DNA from: Sphingomonas sp. Root720
GTDB lineage: Bacteria > Pseudomonadota > Alphaproteobacteria > Sphingomonadales > Sphingomonadaceae
DNA length: 64,000 nucleotides
Reading direction: 5' to 3'
Assembly (NCBI RefSeq): GCF_001428605.1
Contig: NZ_LMID01000013.1
Location: forward strand, 574,106-638,105
Shown: positions 1-8,800 of the stretch, one piece after another
How positions within the stretch are numbered: position 1 is the first letter of the stretch
Layout: every line of letters starts with the position of its first letter
Notes under the pieces: model-generated
Databases searched by the model: none
What the model was told of the DNA's origin: nothing
What the model saw: only the letters and a program-made list of their open reading frames with translations
Translations under genes and position numbers: made by a program

Positions 1-537
1 ATGGGCCTCGAAGGCCTGGTGGAGTTGCGCAAATTCGTCGAGGCCGGCGGCACGCTGATCACGACCGGCGACGCGAGCGCCGTACCGGTCGAGTTCGGCA
101 TCGCCGACGACGTGACCGTGGCGCGGACGACCGGCAATTTCTATGCGCCCGGCCCGATCGTCACCGCCAAGGTGCTCAAGCCCGCCAGCCCGATCTTCTA
201 CGGTTACGACGAGAAGACGATGCCGGTGCGCTGGGCGTCCAACGCCCTCTATACCGTGCCGGAGCGGCTGAAGGACCGGGTGCTGATGCAGTTTCCTGGC
301 GGCAAGGACGGTGTGATGAGCGGCTTCATGCGCGGCTCCGATCAGGTGAAGGATCGCCCCGCGATCATCAACGCGCCGGACGGCCAGGGTCGCGTGCTGA
401 TGTTCGCCACCAACCCGATCTGGCGCTGGCAGAATTGGGGCGAGTTCCGGATGCTCTACAACGCCGTCCTCAACTGGAACCAGCTCGGCCTGACCGACGT
501 GACGCCGCCGGGGCCCGGGCCCACGACCACACCGTAA
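1..537 (+). CDS. C-terminal part of a probable M14-type carboxypeptidase-like protein (5' truncated by window edge)
   Basis: The frame is open from the first base and ends with TAA at 535-537, so 178 residues are visible. The ATG at base 1 has no visible ribosome site and is probably an internal Met. The visible part starts with a Rossmann-like stretch (LRKFVEAGGTLITTGDAS) typical of the glutamine-amidotransferase-like domain that follows the catalytic domain in long bacterial M14-family proteins. It ends in a Pro/Thr-rich tail. No Zn-binding HxxE motif is visible, as expected if the peptidase domain lies upstream of the window. The next gene downstream is an M20-like hydrolase, which fits a peptide-degradation neighbourhood. 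The family call rests on the C-terminal domain only and is moderate. Confidence 0.5.
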   Translation: MGLEGLVELRKFVEAGGTLITTGDASAVPVEFGIADDVTVARTTGNFYAPGPIVTAKVLKPASPIFYGYDEKTMPVRWASNALYTVPERLKDRVLMQFPGGKDGVMSGFMRGSDQVKDRPAIINAPDGQGRVLMFATNPIWRWQNWGEFRMLYNAVLNWNQLGLTDVTPPGPGPTTTP

Positions 538-542
538 AGAGC

Positions 543-579
543 CTTTGCGGGTGGACGGGGGCTGCCTCCACCCGCGAAG
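543..579. terminator. Strong intergenic hairpin between the M14-like tail and the M20 gene
   Basis: A 13-bp stem pairs 543-555 with 567-579, with one G-U pair and an 11-nt loop. No T tract follows. It lies 5 nt after the upstream stop codon and 26 nt before the next ATG, so it may be a terminator or a processing/attenuation element inside a same-strand gene run. Confidence 0.5.
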
Positions 580-605
580 CTCGCCGCATTTCAGGGGAAC
601 CATCG

Positions 606-2174
606 ATGATCCGCACCACCGCTCTCGCCCTCGTCCTCTCGGCGCTGTCGATGACGGCCGCCGTCGCACAGACCGAACCGAAGCGCCCCAGCTTCCCGTT
701 CACGACCGACGTCGCCTACGACGCATCGAAGGTCGCGCCGTACAAGGGCAGGCACGCCGCCGCCTACGCTTATATCGACGCCAACAAGGATCGGGACGTC
801 GCCAACGTCCAGCGCTGGGTGCGCCAGCGGTCGATCAGCGCGCAGAATGACGGCGTCGTCCAGATGGCCGAGATGCTCCGCGACGACCTCAAGGCGCTGG
901 GCTTCAAGGAAGCCGAGCTGGTGCCGACCAAGCGCCATCCCGGCGTCTGGGGCTATTATGACGCCGGCGCGAAGACCACCATCGCCGTCTACATGATGTA
1001 CGACGTCCAGCCGATCGAGCCGACCGGGTGGAAGGTCGATGCCTTCGCGGGTACGATCGTGGAGGATCATCCGCTCGGCCGCGTGCTGATGGCGCGGGGC
1101 GCCACCAACCAGAAGGGGCCTCAGCGCATCTTCCTCAACGCGCTGCAGGCGATCATCGCGACCGAGAAGAAGCTGCCGGTCAACATCATGCTGCTGGCCG
1201 AGGGCGAGGAGGAGCTGGGCTCGCCCCATTATCCCGATCTGATCGCCAAATATGCCGATCGGCTGAAACGGGCCAATGGCGGGGTCATCTTCCCGATGAT
1301 GAGCCAGGCGCCGTCGGGTGGCGTGCAGATGACGCTCGGGGTGAAGGGCAACATCTATTTCGAGCTGGAGGCTCAGGGCGGCCCGCAGGGCGGCCCCAAG
1401 GACGCGGAGGTCCACAGCTCGTTCAAGGCGATCGTCGATGCGCCGGGCTGGCGGCTCGCCCAGGCGCTGGCCAGCCTGACGAGCCCGGACGGCAACACGA
1501 TCGTCGTGTCCGGCTATTATGATTCGATCCGCCAGCCTACCCAGGAAGAGCAGGAGCTGATCAACGGCGTCCTGCCCGGCTGGACCGCGCGCGAGCCGGA
1601 GCTGCGCAAGTCGCTGGGCGTCGACAAGTGGATCGACGGCCTCAGCGGCCGCGCCGCCATCACCGAATATCTGTTCGATACGACGCTGAACATCGACGGC
1701 ATCTGGGGCGGCTATTCGGGCGAGGGCACCAAGACGATCCTGCCGCACAAGTTCACCGCCAAGCTGGATTCGCGGCTGGTGCCGAACCAGACGCCCGACG
1801 AGTCCGAACGGCTGATCCGCGCCCATCTGGACGCGAAGGGCTTTACCGACATCAAGCTGACGCGCCTGTCCGGTTATCCGCCGGCACAATCCTCGGTGAA
1901 GGCCGCGCTGGTGCAGGCGACGATCGGCACGTACCGCAAATATGGCATCACTCCGGACGTGATGCCGCGGCTGGCCGGCAGCGCGCCTTATTATGTGTTC
2001 ACCGACATATTGAAGCTGCCGATCGTATCGGCCGGGATCGGCTATGGCACCGGCGCCCATGCGCCCAACGAATTCATCGTGATCGATCCCAAGCCGGGAT
2101 CGAAGCTCGCGGGTATCGCCGACGCGGAGAAATTCTACGTCGATCTGGTCCACGCCGTGGCGGATGTGCGCTGA
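606..2174 (+). CDS. Secreted M20/M25/M40-family metallopeptidase-like protein with altered ligand motif
   Basis: Predicted 522 residues. The start at ATG 606 was chosen because it begins a clean signal peptide (MIRTTALALVLSALSMTAAVAQ); the longer in-frame extension to 435 runs through the hairpin and upstream gene. The M20 fold is supported by AEGEEELGS (near 199-206), the RLVP segment of the dimerisation/lid domain and GTGAHAPNEF near the C-terminus. The usual first ligand motif H-x-D reads M131-Y-D133, and the usual bridging Asp in the RG-x-x-D motif reads Asn168 (RGATNQKGP). Either this is a subfamily with different metal chemistry or the catalytic site is degenerate. It is probably periplasmic, acting on dipeptides or N-acyl amino acids. 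The M19-like gene follows 22 nt downstream. Confidence 0.8.
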   Translation: MIRTTALALVLSALSMTAAVAQTEPKRPSFPFTTDVAYDASKVAPYKGRHAAAYAYIDANKDRDVANVQRWVRQRSISAQNDGVVQMAEMLRDDLKALGFKEAELVPTKRHPGVWGYYDAGAKTTIAVYMMYDVQPIEPTGWKVDAFAGTIVEDHPLGRVLMARGATNQKGPQRIFLNALQAIIATEKKLPVNIMLLAEGEEELGSPHYPDLIAKYADRLKRANGGVIFPMMSQAPSGGVQMTLGVKGNIYFELEAQGGPQGGPKDAEVHSSFKAIVDAPGWRLAQALASLTSPDGNTIVVSGYYDSIRQPTQEEQELINGVLPGWTAREPELRKSLGVDKWIDGLSGRAAITEYLFDTTLNIDGIWGGYSGEGTKTILPHKFTAKLDSRLVPNQTPDESERLIRAHLDAKGFTDIKLTRLSGYPPAQSSVKAALVQATIGTYRKYGITPDVMPRLAGSAPYYVFTDILKLPIVSAGIGYGTGAHAPNEFIVIDPKPGSKLAGIADAEKFYVDLVHAVADVR

Positions 2175-2196
2175 TCTCGATCGCGAAGGAATGGAC

Positions 2197-3357
2197 ATGA
2201 CGGAAGATCGCTTCACCCTCGATCGGCGCGGGTTCGCACTGGGGGCCACCGGGCTCGCGCTCGGCGCGCTGGCTGGCGGGATCGCGAGGGCGGCCCCGGC
2301 TGCCGAAGCGGCCACCTCGCCGGCAATCCGGGCGCTTTACGACAAGGCGATCGTGATCGACGCGCTTGCCTCGCCGGACAGCTGGAACGTGCCCTTCCCG
2401 ACACCGGGCGAGATGACCCAGCAGAAGCTGGACAATGTCCGCGCGTCGGGCATCACGGCGATCAACCTGACGGTCGGAAAGCCCGGGAACCTGGCCAACA
2501 CGCTGCACGAGATCGCGGCCTGGCTGCAGCATATCGACGATCACCCCGATGTCTTCCGGCTGGTGAAGCGCCATTCGGACATTGCCGCTGCCAAGGCAGA
2601 GAAGAAGCTGGGAATCATCTTCGGCTTCCAGGGCATGGGGATGATCGGCGAGGATCTGAGCCTGATCGACATGTTCGACGGGCTGTGGGTGAAGATCATG
2701 CAGCTCACCTATAACGACCGCAACGCGCTCGGTTCGGGCAGCTCGCTGCCCGACAGCGAGGGGCTCTCGCAGCTGGGCCGGCAAGCGATCGCGAAGATGA
2801 ACGCCCGCGGTATCCTGGTCGATACCGGTCATGCCAATCCGCAAACCGCGCTGGACGCGGTGGCCGCCTCGACCCGGCCGATCACCTGCTCCCACACCGG
2901 ATCGCGCGCCGTCTTCCCCAGCCAGCGCAACCAGCCCGATACGGTGCTCCGTGCCGTGGCGGAAAAGGGCGGCGTCGTGGGTATCTACCTCATGCCCTTC
3001 CTCGGCCGCGATCCGGTCGCGGCATCGCGTGCGCTGTTCGTCCGCCACCTGCGCCATGCGCTGGACGTGTGCGGGGAGGATCATGTCGGCATCGGCAGCG
3101 ATCAGAGCATCACGCCCGTCGATATCTCGCCCGCCTATATGGATATCGTGCGCAAGACGGCGGAGGCGCGGCAGAAGGCCGGCATCGGCGCGCCCGGCGA
3201 GGCCGACAGCCCCGTCGCCGTGCCGGATCTCAACAGCGCGCGCCGCATGGAGATCATCGCCGCGGAGATGGACCGCGCCAAATATCCGCCGCGCGTGATC
3301 GAAAAGGTGATTGGCGGCAATTTCGACCGGCTGTTCCGGGAAGTCTGGCCGGCATGA
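2197..3357 (+). CDS. Tat-exported M19 (renal/membrane dipeptidase) family protein, atypical metal site
   Basis: Predicted 386 residues from ATG 2197, which has GAAGGA six bases upstream; ATGs at 2164 and 2191 are in frame but poorly spaced. The N-terminus carries a twin-arginine-like signal (LDRRGFALGATGLALG). M19 features seen: a His in VDTGHAN, a His in ITCSHTGSRAV and an Asp in GIGSDQ. The family's N-terminal H-x-D is replaced by D55-A-L57-A-S59, and the bridging Glu is Gln145 (IFGFQGM). Family members hydrolyse dipeptides, including D-amino-acid or proline-containing ones, with a binuclear zinc centre; this one keeps only half of those ligands. It overlaps the next ORF by 4 nt (ATGA), implying translational coupling to the transporter. 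Confidence 0.8.
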   Translation: MTEDRFTLDRRGFALGATGLALGALAGGIARAAPAAEAATSPAIRALYDKAIVIDALASPDSWNVPFPTPGEMTQQKLDNVRASGITAINLTVGKPGNLANTLHEIAAWLQHIDDHPDVFRLVKRHSDIAAAKAEKKLGIIFGFQGMGMIGEDLSLIDMFDGLWVKIMQLTYNDRNALGSGSSLPDSEGLSQLGRQAIAKMNARGILVDTGHANPQTALDAVAASTRPITCSHTGSRAVFPSQRNQPDTVLRAVAEKGGVVGIYLMPFLGRDPVAASRALFVRHLRHALDVCGEDHVGIGSDQSITPVDISPAYMDIVRKTAEARQKAGIGAPGEADSPVAVPDLNSARRMEIIAAEMDRAKYPPRVIEKVIGGNFDRLFREVWPA

Positions 3358-4655
3358 CCGCCGAAAGCGCGGCCTCGGCCGGCCGGCCATGGCCGCGCGC
3401 CGCTTATGGCTATTATGTCACCGGCATCCTGCTGCTCGCCTACACCCTGTCCTATGTCGATCGGCAGATACTGAGCCTGATGGTCGAGCCCGTGAAGCGC
3501 GACCTGCAACTGACCGATACCCAGATCAGCCTGCTCCACGGCTTCGCCTTCGCCATCTTCTACACGCTGGTGGGTCTGGTCCTCGGCCGGCTCGCCGATC
3601 GCCGCAACCGCCGCTCGCTGATCATCGTCGGTATCGCCATCTGGTGCGTCGCCACCGCCGCCTGCGGTTTCGCGGGCAGCCTCGGCACGCTGTTCCTCGC
3701 CCGCATGGTCGTCGGCGTGGGCGAGGCCAGCCTGTCGCCGGCCGCTTATTCGATGCTTGCCGACTATTTCCAGCCCGAACGGCGGGGACGGGCGATGGGC
3801 CTCTATTCGCTGGGCGTCTATCTGGGGTCCGGCCTGGCCTTCATCGTCGGCGGCCTGGTGATCGCGGCGACCAAGGACGCCGGCTCAGTCGTGCTGCCCG
3901 TGCTGGGATCGTTCCGGCCCTGGCAGCTCGCCTTCATCATCGTGGCGCTGCCCGGCCTGCTGATCGTGCCGCTGATGTTCACGGTGCGCGAGCCGGTCCG
4001 GCGCGAACTGGCCGGCAGCGAAGGCGGCTTCGGCCATTTCATCGAGCGGCGCGCCTTCTATGCGCCGGCGATCCTGGGCTATGCCGTGCTGGCGATCGTC
4101 ACCTTCGCCTTCACCGCCTGGCTGCCGACCAGCTTCATCCGTCTATGGGGCTGGACCCCGAAGGACATCGGCATCGCTTACGGATCGATCATGCTCGTCT
4201 TCGGATCGGGCGGGATGATCCTGGCGGGCGTGGTGGCGGACCGGCTGGCGGCGCACGGGCGGCGCGATGCCCATCTCTGGCTGTCGATCATCGGCACCGC
4301 CGCCGCCATTCCCTTCGCGCTGGCGGCCGGCCTGGTGGCGACGCCCTACGCGGCGCTGGCGCTGGTGGCGCTCACCAGCTTCTGCATCAGCATGTCCATA
4401 GCGCTCGCGCCGGCCGCGCTGCAAAGCGTGACGCCCAACGGATTGCGCGGGCAGATGACCGCGCTCTATCTGCTGCTGATCAACCTGATCGGCATGGGTT
4501 GCGGCCCCACGCTGGTCGCGCTGTGTACCGATTATGGCTTCGGCAACGAACTGGCGGTGCGCAACTCGATCACGGTGGTCACGGTCTGCGCGGCGAGTCT
4601 CAGTGCGGTGCTGCTGGCACTGTCGCTCAAGCCTTATCGGCGGCTGATCACCTGA
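3354..4655 (+). CDS. MFS transporter, spinster-like
   Basis: 433 residues beginning at the ATG that overlaps the M19 stop codon. About 12 hydrophobic segments are visible. The first helix holds YTLSYVDRQ, typical of spinster-like MFS proteins common in sphingomonads, and the loop 2-3 signature is GRLADRRNRR, followed by VVGVGEASLSP in helix 4. It probably imports the substrate or exports the product of the two preceding hydrolases. The substrate cannot be read from sequence. A perfect 11-bp hairpin follows at 4672-4699. Confidence 0.85.
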   Translation: MTAESAASAGRPWPRAAYGYYVTGILLLAYTLSYVDRQILSLMVEPVKRDLQLTDTQISLLHGFAFAIFYTLVGLVLGRLADRRNRRSLIIVGIAIWCVATAACGFAGSLGTLFLARMVVGVGEASLSPAAYSMLADYFQPERRGRAMGLYSLGVYLGSGLAFIVGGLVIAATKDAGSVVLPVLGSFRPWQLAFIIVALPGLLIVPLMFTVREPVRRELAGSEGGFGHFIERRAFYAPAILGYAVLAIVTFAFTAWLPTSFIRLWGWTPKDIGIAYGSIMLVFGSGGMILAGVVADRLAAHGRRDAHLWLSIIGTAAAIPFALAAGLVATPYAALALVALTSFCISMSIALAPAALQSVTPNGLRGQMTALYLLLINLIGMGCGPTLVALCTDYGFGNELAVRNSITVVTVCAASLSAVLLALSLKPYRRLIT

Positions 4656-4671
4656 TCGAGGGGAATGTGAA

Positions 4672-4699
4672 CCCGCCCAGGCCGGAAAGCCTGGGCGGG
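4672..4699. terminator. Bidirectional terminator hairpin
   Basis: Perfect 11-bp stem CCCGCCCAGGC / GCCTGGGCGGG with a 6-nt loop. It lies between convergent genes ending at 4655 (+) and 4731 (-), so it can serve both strands. No clear T tract. Confidence 0.7.
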
Positions 4700-4730
4700 C
4701 CGTAGGAATGTCTCCTCGACAACGGCCGGC

Positions 4731-5522
4731 CTATCTCTGCCGCAGTTCATCCTCGTCGCGGAGGCGGCCGCCATAGGCCGCGGCCACGCTGGCGATGAAG
4801 GCACCGATGATCATGGACAATGCGGCGAAGAAGCCGATGGACGAAGAGACCTTGCGAGCCTTGTCAGCCGCTTCGCGTATCGATGTCGTCGCCGTATCGA
4901 TACGCTGTTGCGCCTCGGCCGTGGAGAGGCCCGTCTGCCGGGCCACCAATTGCGCGAGATAGGCGCGGTCGTTCGCCGCCATTGCCTCGGATCGCCCGAG
5001 CAGCCGCGCGATCTCGGCGCGCGTCGCAGCGGAAGACCGATCGGCCGGCCTGTCGGAGCGAAGCATCGTGTCGGTCGCATAGCCCACGGCGCTTGCGGTA
5101 TCGGTAGCGGCATTCAGCGTCGATGCCGTCGCGCCCAGCGCCACGCCGGCCACGATCACCGTCGCGACGGCCCAGGCCAGCAAGCCATGTGCCGTGTCGC
5201 GAAACAGGACCTCGTCGGTATGGACGCCCGTCCAGCGCGTCCGGAGCCGCCCCGTGACGTAACCGCCGAGGGCTGCGGACACCCATTGCATGACGATCAG
5301 CCATATGCCCGCGCCGATGGCGAAGGTGGTGACGCTGGGGCCGGCGCCAGGCCATGGCGAGGCCGCGGCGAAACCCAAGCCCGAACCCAGGGCCATGAGA
5401 ATCATGGTCGCGGCGATCGCGACGATCGCCCCCGCAAAGATCGATGGCCAGGAGACGGCGGAACGGGAGGATTCGGATACGGCGCCCCCGTCAGGGGGAT
5501 TGCCGACGATAACAGTCGCCAT
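4731..5522 (-). CDS. Four-helix inner-membrane protein (PhnA-like / YrzE-like family)
   Basis: 263 residues from the ATG at 5522, which has GAGGAGG upstream. Four hydrophobic stretches are visible: residues ~23-55 (SWPSIFAGAIVAIAATMILM), ~70-95, ~108-135 and ~230-255, with a polar, coiled-coil-prone segment between the last two. A start of the form SWxSIFAGA is common in alphaproteobacterial proteins often labelled PhnA-like. No enzymatic motif is seen. It lies 10 nt downstream of a 23-residue hydrophobic ORF and is probably co-transcribed with it. The function is unknown; an envelope-stress or small-membrane-complex role is only a guess. Confidence 0.65.
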   Translation of the reverse strand: MATVIVGNPPDGGAVSESSRSAVSWPSIFAGAIVAIAATMILMALGSGLGFAAASPWPGAGPSVTTFAIGAGIWLIVMQWVSAALGGYVTGRLRTRWTGVHTDEVLFRDTAHGLLAWAVATVIVAGVALGATASTLNAATDTASAVGYATDTMLRSDRPADRSSAATRAEIARLLGRSEAMAANDRAYLAQLVARQTGLSTAEAQQRIDTATTSIREAADKARKVSSSIGFFAALSMIIGAFIASVAAAYGGRLRDEDELRQR

Positions 5523-5532
5523 CAAAACCTCC

Positions 5533-5604
5533 TCAATGCCAGAACAGAATGAGCAGGATGATGATCGGGATCGGAATCCCCAGCAGCCACAGCAGGATAG
5601 GCAT
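5533..5604 (-). CDS. 23-residue single-helix hydrophobic peptide
   Basis: ATG at 5604 preceded by AAGGAG with 8-nt spacing. The product starts MPILLWLLGIPIP and continues as an almost purely Ile/Leu helix ending FWH before the stop. One transmembrane segment with a Pro-Ile-Pro kink fills the whole protein. It lies 10 nt upstream of the four-helix membrane protein on the same strand, so a two-gene operon is likely. Very short WLLGIP-type hydrophobic proteins occur in alphaproteobacteria without a known role. The good ribosome site and spacing are the main support. Confidence 0.5.
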   Translation of the reverse strand: MPILLWLLGIPIPIIILLILFWH

Positions 5605-5793
5605 GTCCGTCTCCTTCGGTGCATCGTTTTCCTGGACGATGCTTGTTCCGGCTGAACTCTGCTGATCTTTGGTAGTTCCCACGACGAAATGAGCGCGATC
5701 GTGCGACAGGATGCAATGGCGGACCTCCGCGACGCATTCGCGCGCTCCACGCGACGTGCGGCATCCGGTGCTGGGCGTCGTCGGTAGGGCTCT

Positions 5794-5823
5794 GGGTGCG
5801 GGCGGCACTAGCCACCCGCACCC
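5794..5823 (-). terminator. Terminator hairpin after the autotransporter gene
   Basis: Perfect 9-bp stem GGGTGCGGG / CCCGCACCC with a 12-nt loop, starting 7 nt beyond the stop codon of the minus-strand autotransporter gene. Confidence 0.6.
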
Positions 5824-5829
5824 GGTGCG

Positions 5830-8800
5830 TCAGAAGGCCATGACGAGCGAGACGCGGCCGCCGTGGTCCTGCCCGGCATCGCCGATGCGCCCGGTATAGC
5901 CGGCCGAAAGCATCAGCTTGTCGGCGGGGCGCCATATCAGCGCGCTATCGACCACGGCGGCGTTGCGCGACAGGCCCGCGCCCTCGATCTGCATCGCCGT
6001 GCCACCTGCGAAGCGCAGCGTTCGGGTGGGCGAGAGATGGCCGAACCCATGCTCCCATCCGCCCTGGGTGCGGATCGACCACCCCGGCAGGATCACCGGC
6101 GTCTCGACCCGCAGGCCCAGCGTCGAGAAGGTCCGGGTACGGTTTTCCGAATCGCCCGACAGCGCCGCCGCACCGCCGGTTTCGCCGAAACGGCCGACAT
6201 GCTCACGCATCACCGCGATCGAACCAAAGGGTTCGGCGATGCCGCCGCCGAGCCTGAACTGCGCGCCGATCCGCGCGAAGCCCTGCACGACGTTGCCCGA
6301 ATAGCTGGCGTTGGGCGCATCGCTGAACGCGCCGATGTTGACCGAGCGGTCGGTGTCGACGTCGCTCCAGCTATAGCCGCCGCCCGCCGAGAAGTGCAGA
6401 GCTCCGCTGGCACCGGCCAGATAGGCCATCACATGGCCGCTGTTCACCTTGGCACGGCTGCTGCGCGAGCGCAGATGGCCGGAGCTGTGGGTATAGCCGC
6501 CGGCCAGACCGATCCGTATGGCGCCGCCGACCATATGATCGACGCCGAGCAGCAGGCCCCTCGTCGAATAATCGAGCTTTGCGGCGTTGAGGTTGCCGTC
6601 CTGGTCGCTCCACGTGCCGACGGCCTGCATCCAGGCGCCGGCCTGGGCGGGAGCGATGTCGGTGCGGGCCATGATGGCATCGCGGGGACGGCTGGCATCC
6701 TGCACCATCATCGTGCGCGCGGCCGCGTGGATTTCGCCCGAAAGCTGGTCGAAGGCCAGCCGCGCGCCATCGGCATTGCTGCGCACGACCGCATCATAGA
6801 CCGCGCTGGAGGTGCCCAGCGCCTCGGTCGCAATCGCGGTCGCCCGCTGGTTCGGGGTGGCGGCGACATCGTCAAAGGAGACGTCGTTGCGCGTCACCTG
6901 AAGCCTCACCGCCCGGGCCTCGTAGGTCAGGCTCGGGGTGAGGAAGGCGAGGTTGCTGGTGACGTCCGAGAAGGTGCCCGAGACGCCGCCGGTCGCGGTC
7001 AGGATCGTGTAGCCGGTCGAGAGCGAATAATCGCCGGGTGCGGCCAGTACGTTGACCGTACCGCCCTCGAGCGTGGCGGTGCCGGTGGCGGCGATGCTGT
7101 CGCCCTGACCAGCGGCGTTGATCTCCACCTGATAGGCCGATCCGGCCTCGAACGTGACGTTGCCGTCGACATGCAGCAGCCCGATCGAATTGCCGGGCCC
7201 CGCCATGCCGCCGTCCTGGACGACAAGGCCGCCGATCGTGCCATTGCCGCCGATCGTGCCGGTCGAACCCACCGTTACCGTCGCCGGCAGCGTGCCGTTC
7301 ACCGCGAGCCGGCCACCATTGACGATGGCGTCGCCTGTGAAGCTGCTGGTGCCTGTCAGGTTGAGCGAGCCGCTGCCCGTCTTGGTGAAGCTGCCAGTAC
7401 CTTCGATCGATCCGCCGAAGCTGGTGTTGGTCGACTGGTCGACCACCAGGTTGCCGGCGCCCAGCGACAGGGTGCCGCCGGTACCGTCCAACCCGGACAC
7501 GGTCTGATCGCGGCCACCCAGGTCGAAGTCGCCGTCGTTGACGACCAGGGTGGTCGTCGGATCGAGCGCCGCAGCCAGCCGCACGCTACCGCCCTCGACC
7601 ACGGTCGAGCCGGTATAGCTATAGTCGCCCGACAGCAGCAGGGCCCCTTCGCCGCGCTTGACGAGCGCGCCCGATCCGGACAGCGCGCCGGTATAGTCAT
7701 AGTCGTCCGAGCGCGCGAAGATCAGCGTGCCGTCGTTCCGGGTGGAGGCGGTGAGGTCGCCGTTCGTCCCGCCGTCGCCGACCTGCAGCGTGCCGTCGGC
7801 CCGCACCTCGACCGTGCCGCCCAGCGTGCCGGTCAGCACGATCGAGCCCGCCGAGACGGTGGTGCGCCCGGCATAGGCGCCGCTCTGGCCGCTGAGCGTC
7901 AGCGTGCCCGCGCCCTGCTTGACGGTTTCGCCCGTCCCCGAAATCGCACCGCCGAAGCTGCCGTCCGATCCCTGGTCGAACACCACGGTCGCCTTGTTGA
8001 GAAGGTTGCCGCGGATCGAGGCCGAATTGCCTTGCAGCACGCCCGCATTGACCACGGTGCCGCCGGTGTAGCCGTTCGCGCCCGTCAGGACGAGCGTGCC
8101 GAGATCATCCTTCACGAGCTGCGCGTCGCCGGTCAGCGCCGCGCCGATGGTGGCGGTATAGCCCGCCCCTGCGCTCGTGCCGTCGCCGACGCGGATCGTC
8201 GCCCGGCTGCCCGCCAGGCCGATCGCATCGCCGGTGATGCTATATCCGTTGCTCGCGAACTGCATGCCCGTCACCGAAAGCGCCCCGGCGCCGGCATCGG
8301 TCCGCACGCTGCCGCCCGCCCCGTCGAAGATGGCAAAGGCCGGCACCGGCTGCAGCGGACCATTGGTCGCGCCGTCAACCGTCGTCCAGGTCGCGGAGGT
8401 GGCGGTCCAGCTTCCGGAGCCGCCATCGACCATGCCGTTGTTGGCGTGCGACGAATCGCCGCCATCCCAGAATGTGAAGCCGCCCGTAGGGACGCCGCCA
8501 CCCGTGGAGGGCTCATCGACCACCAGATTCACCCGGCCCGCCACCGCATCCTGGATGGATAGATCGCCCGGCAACTCGCTTGCGGAGGTTGGGTCGATCA
8601 TCAGCCCCACCCCACTGAGCGAGCCGCCATAGCTGACAAGGCGGTAGACGCCCGCGCCGAAGCTGCCCGCGTCGGTGACGCTCAGCGTGCCGTTGAGCTG
8701 CACGTCACCTGTGACGTTGAACAGCTCGGTCGTGCTGGGAGAGCCCAGAGATACGGCCATCTTCGCGCCGTCTTCCATGGTCAGCGAGGCAAGGCCAAGC

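Noticed and set aside
5863-8562. 899-codon plus-strand frame opposite the autotransporter
   Set aside because: Long antisense frame caused by high-GC codon bias; Ala/Gly/Arg/Asp-rich without domains, and the minus-strand frame has a signal peptide, repeats and a barrel.
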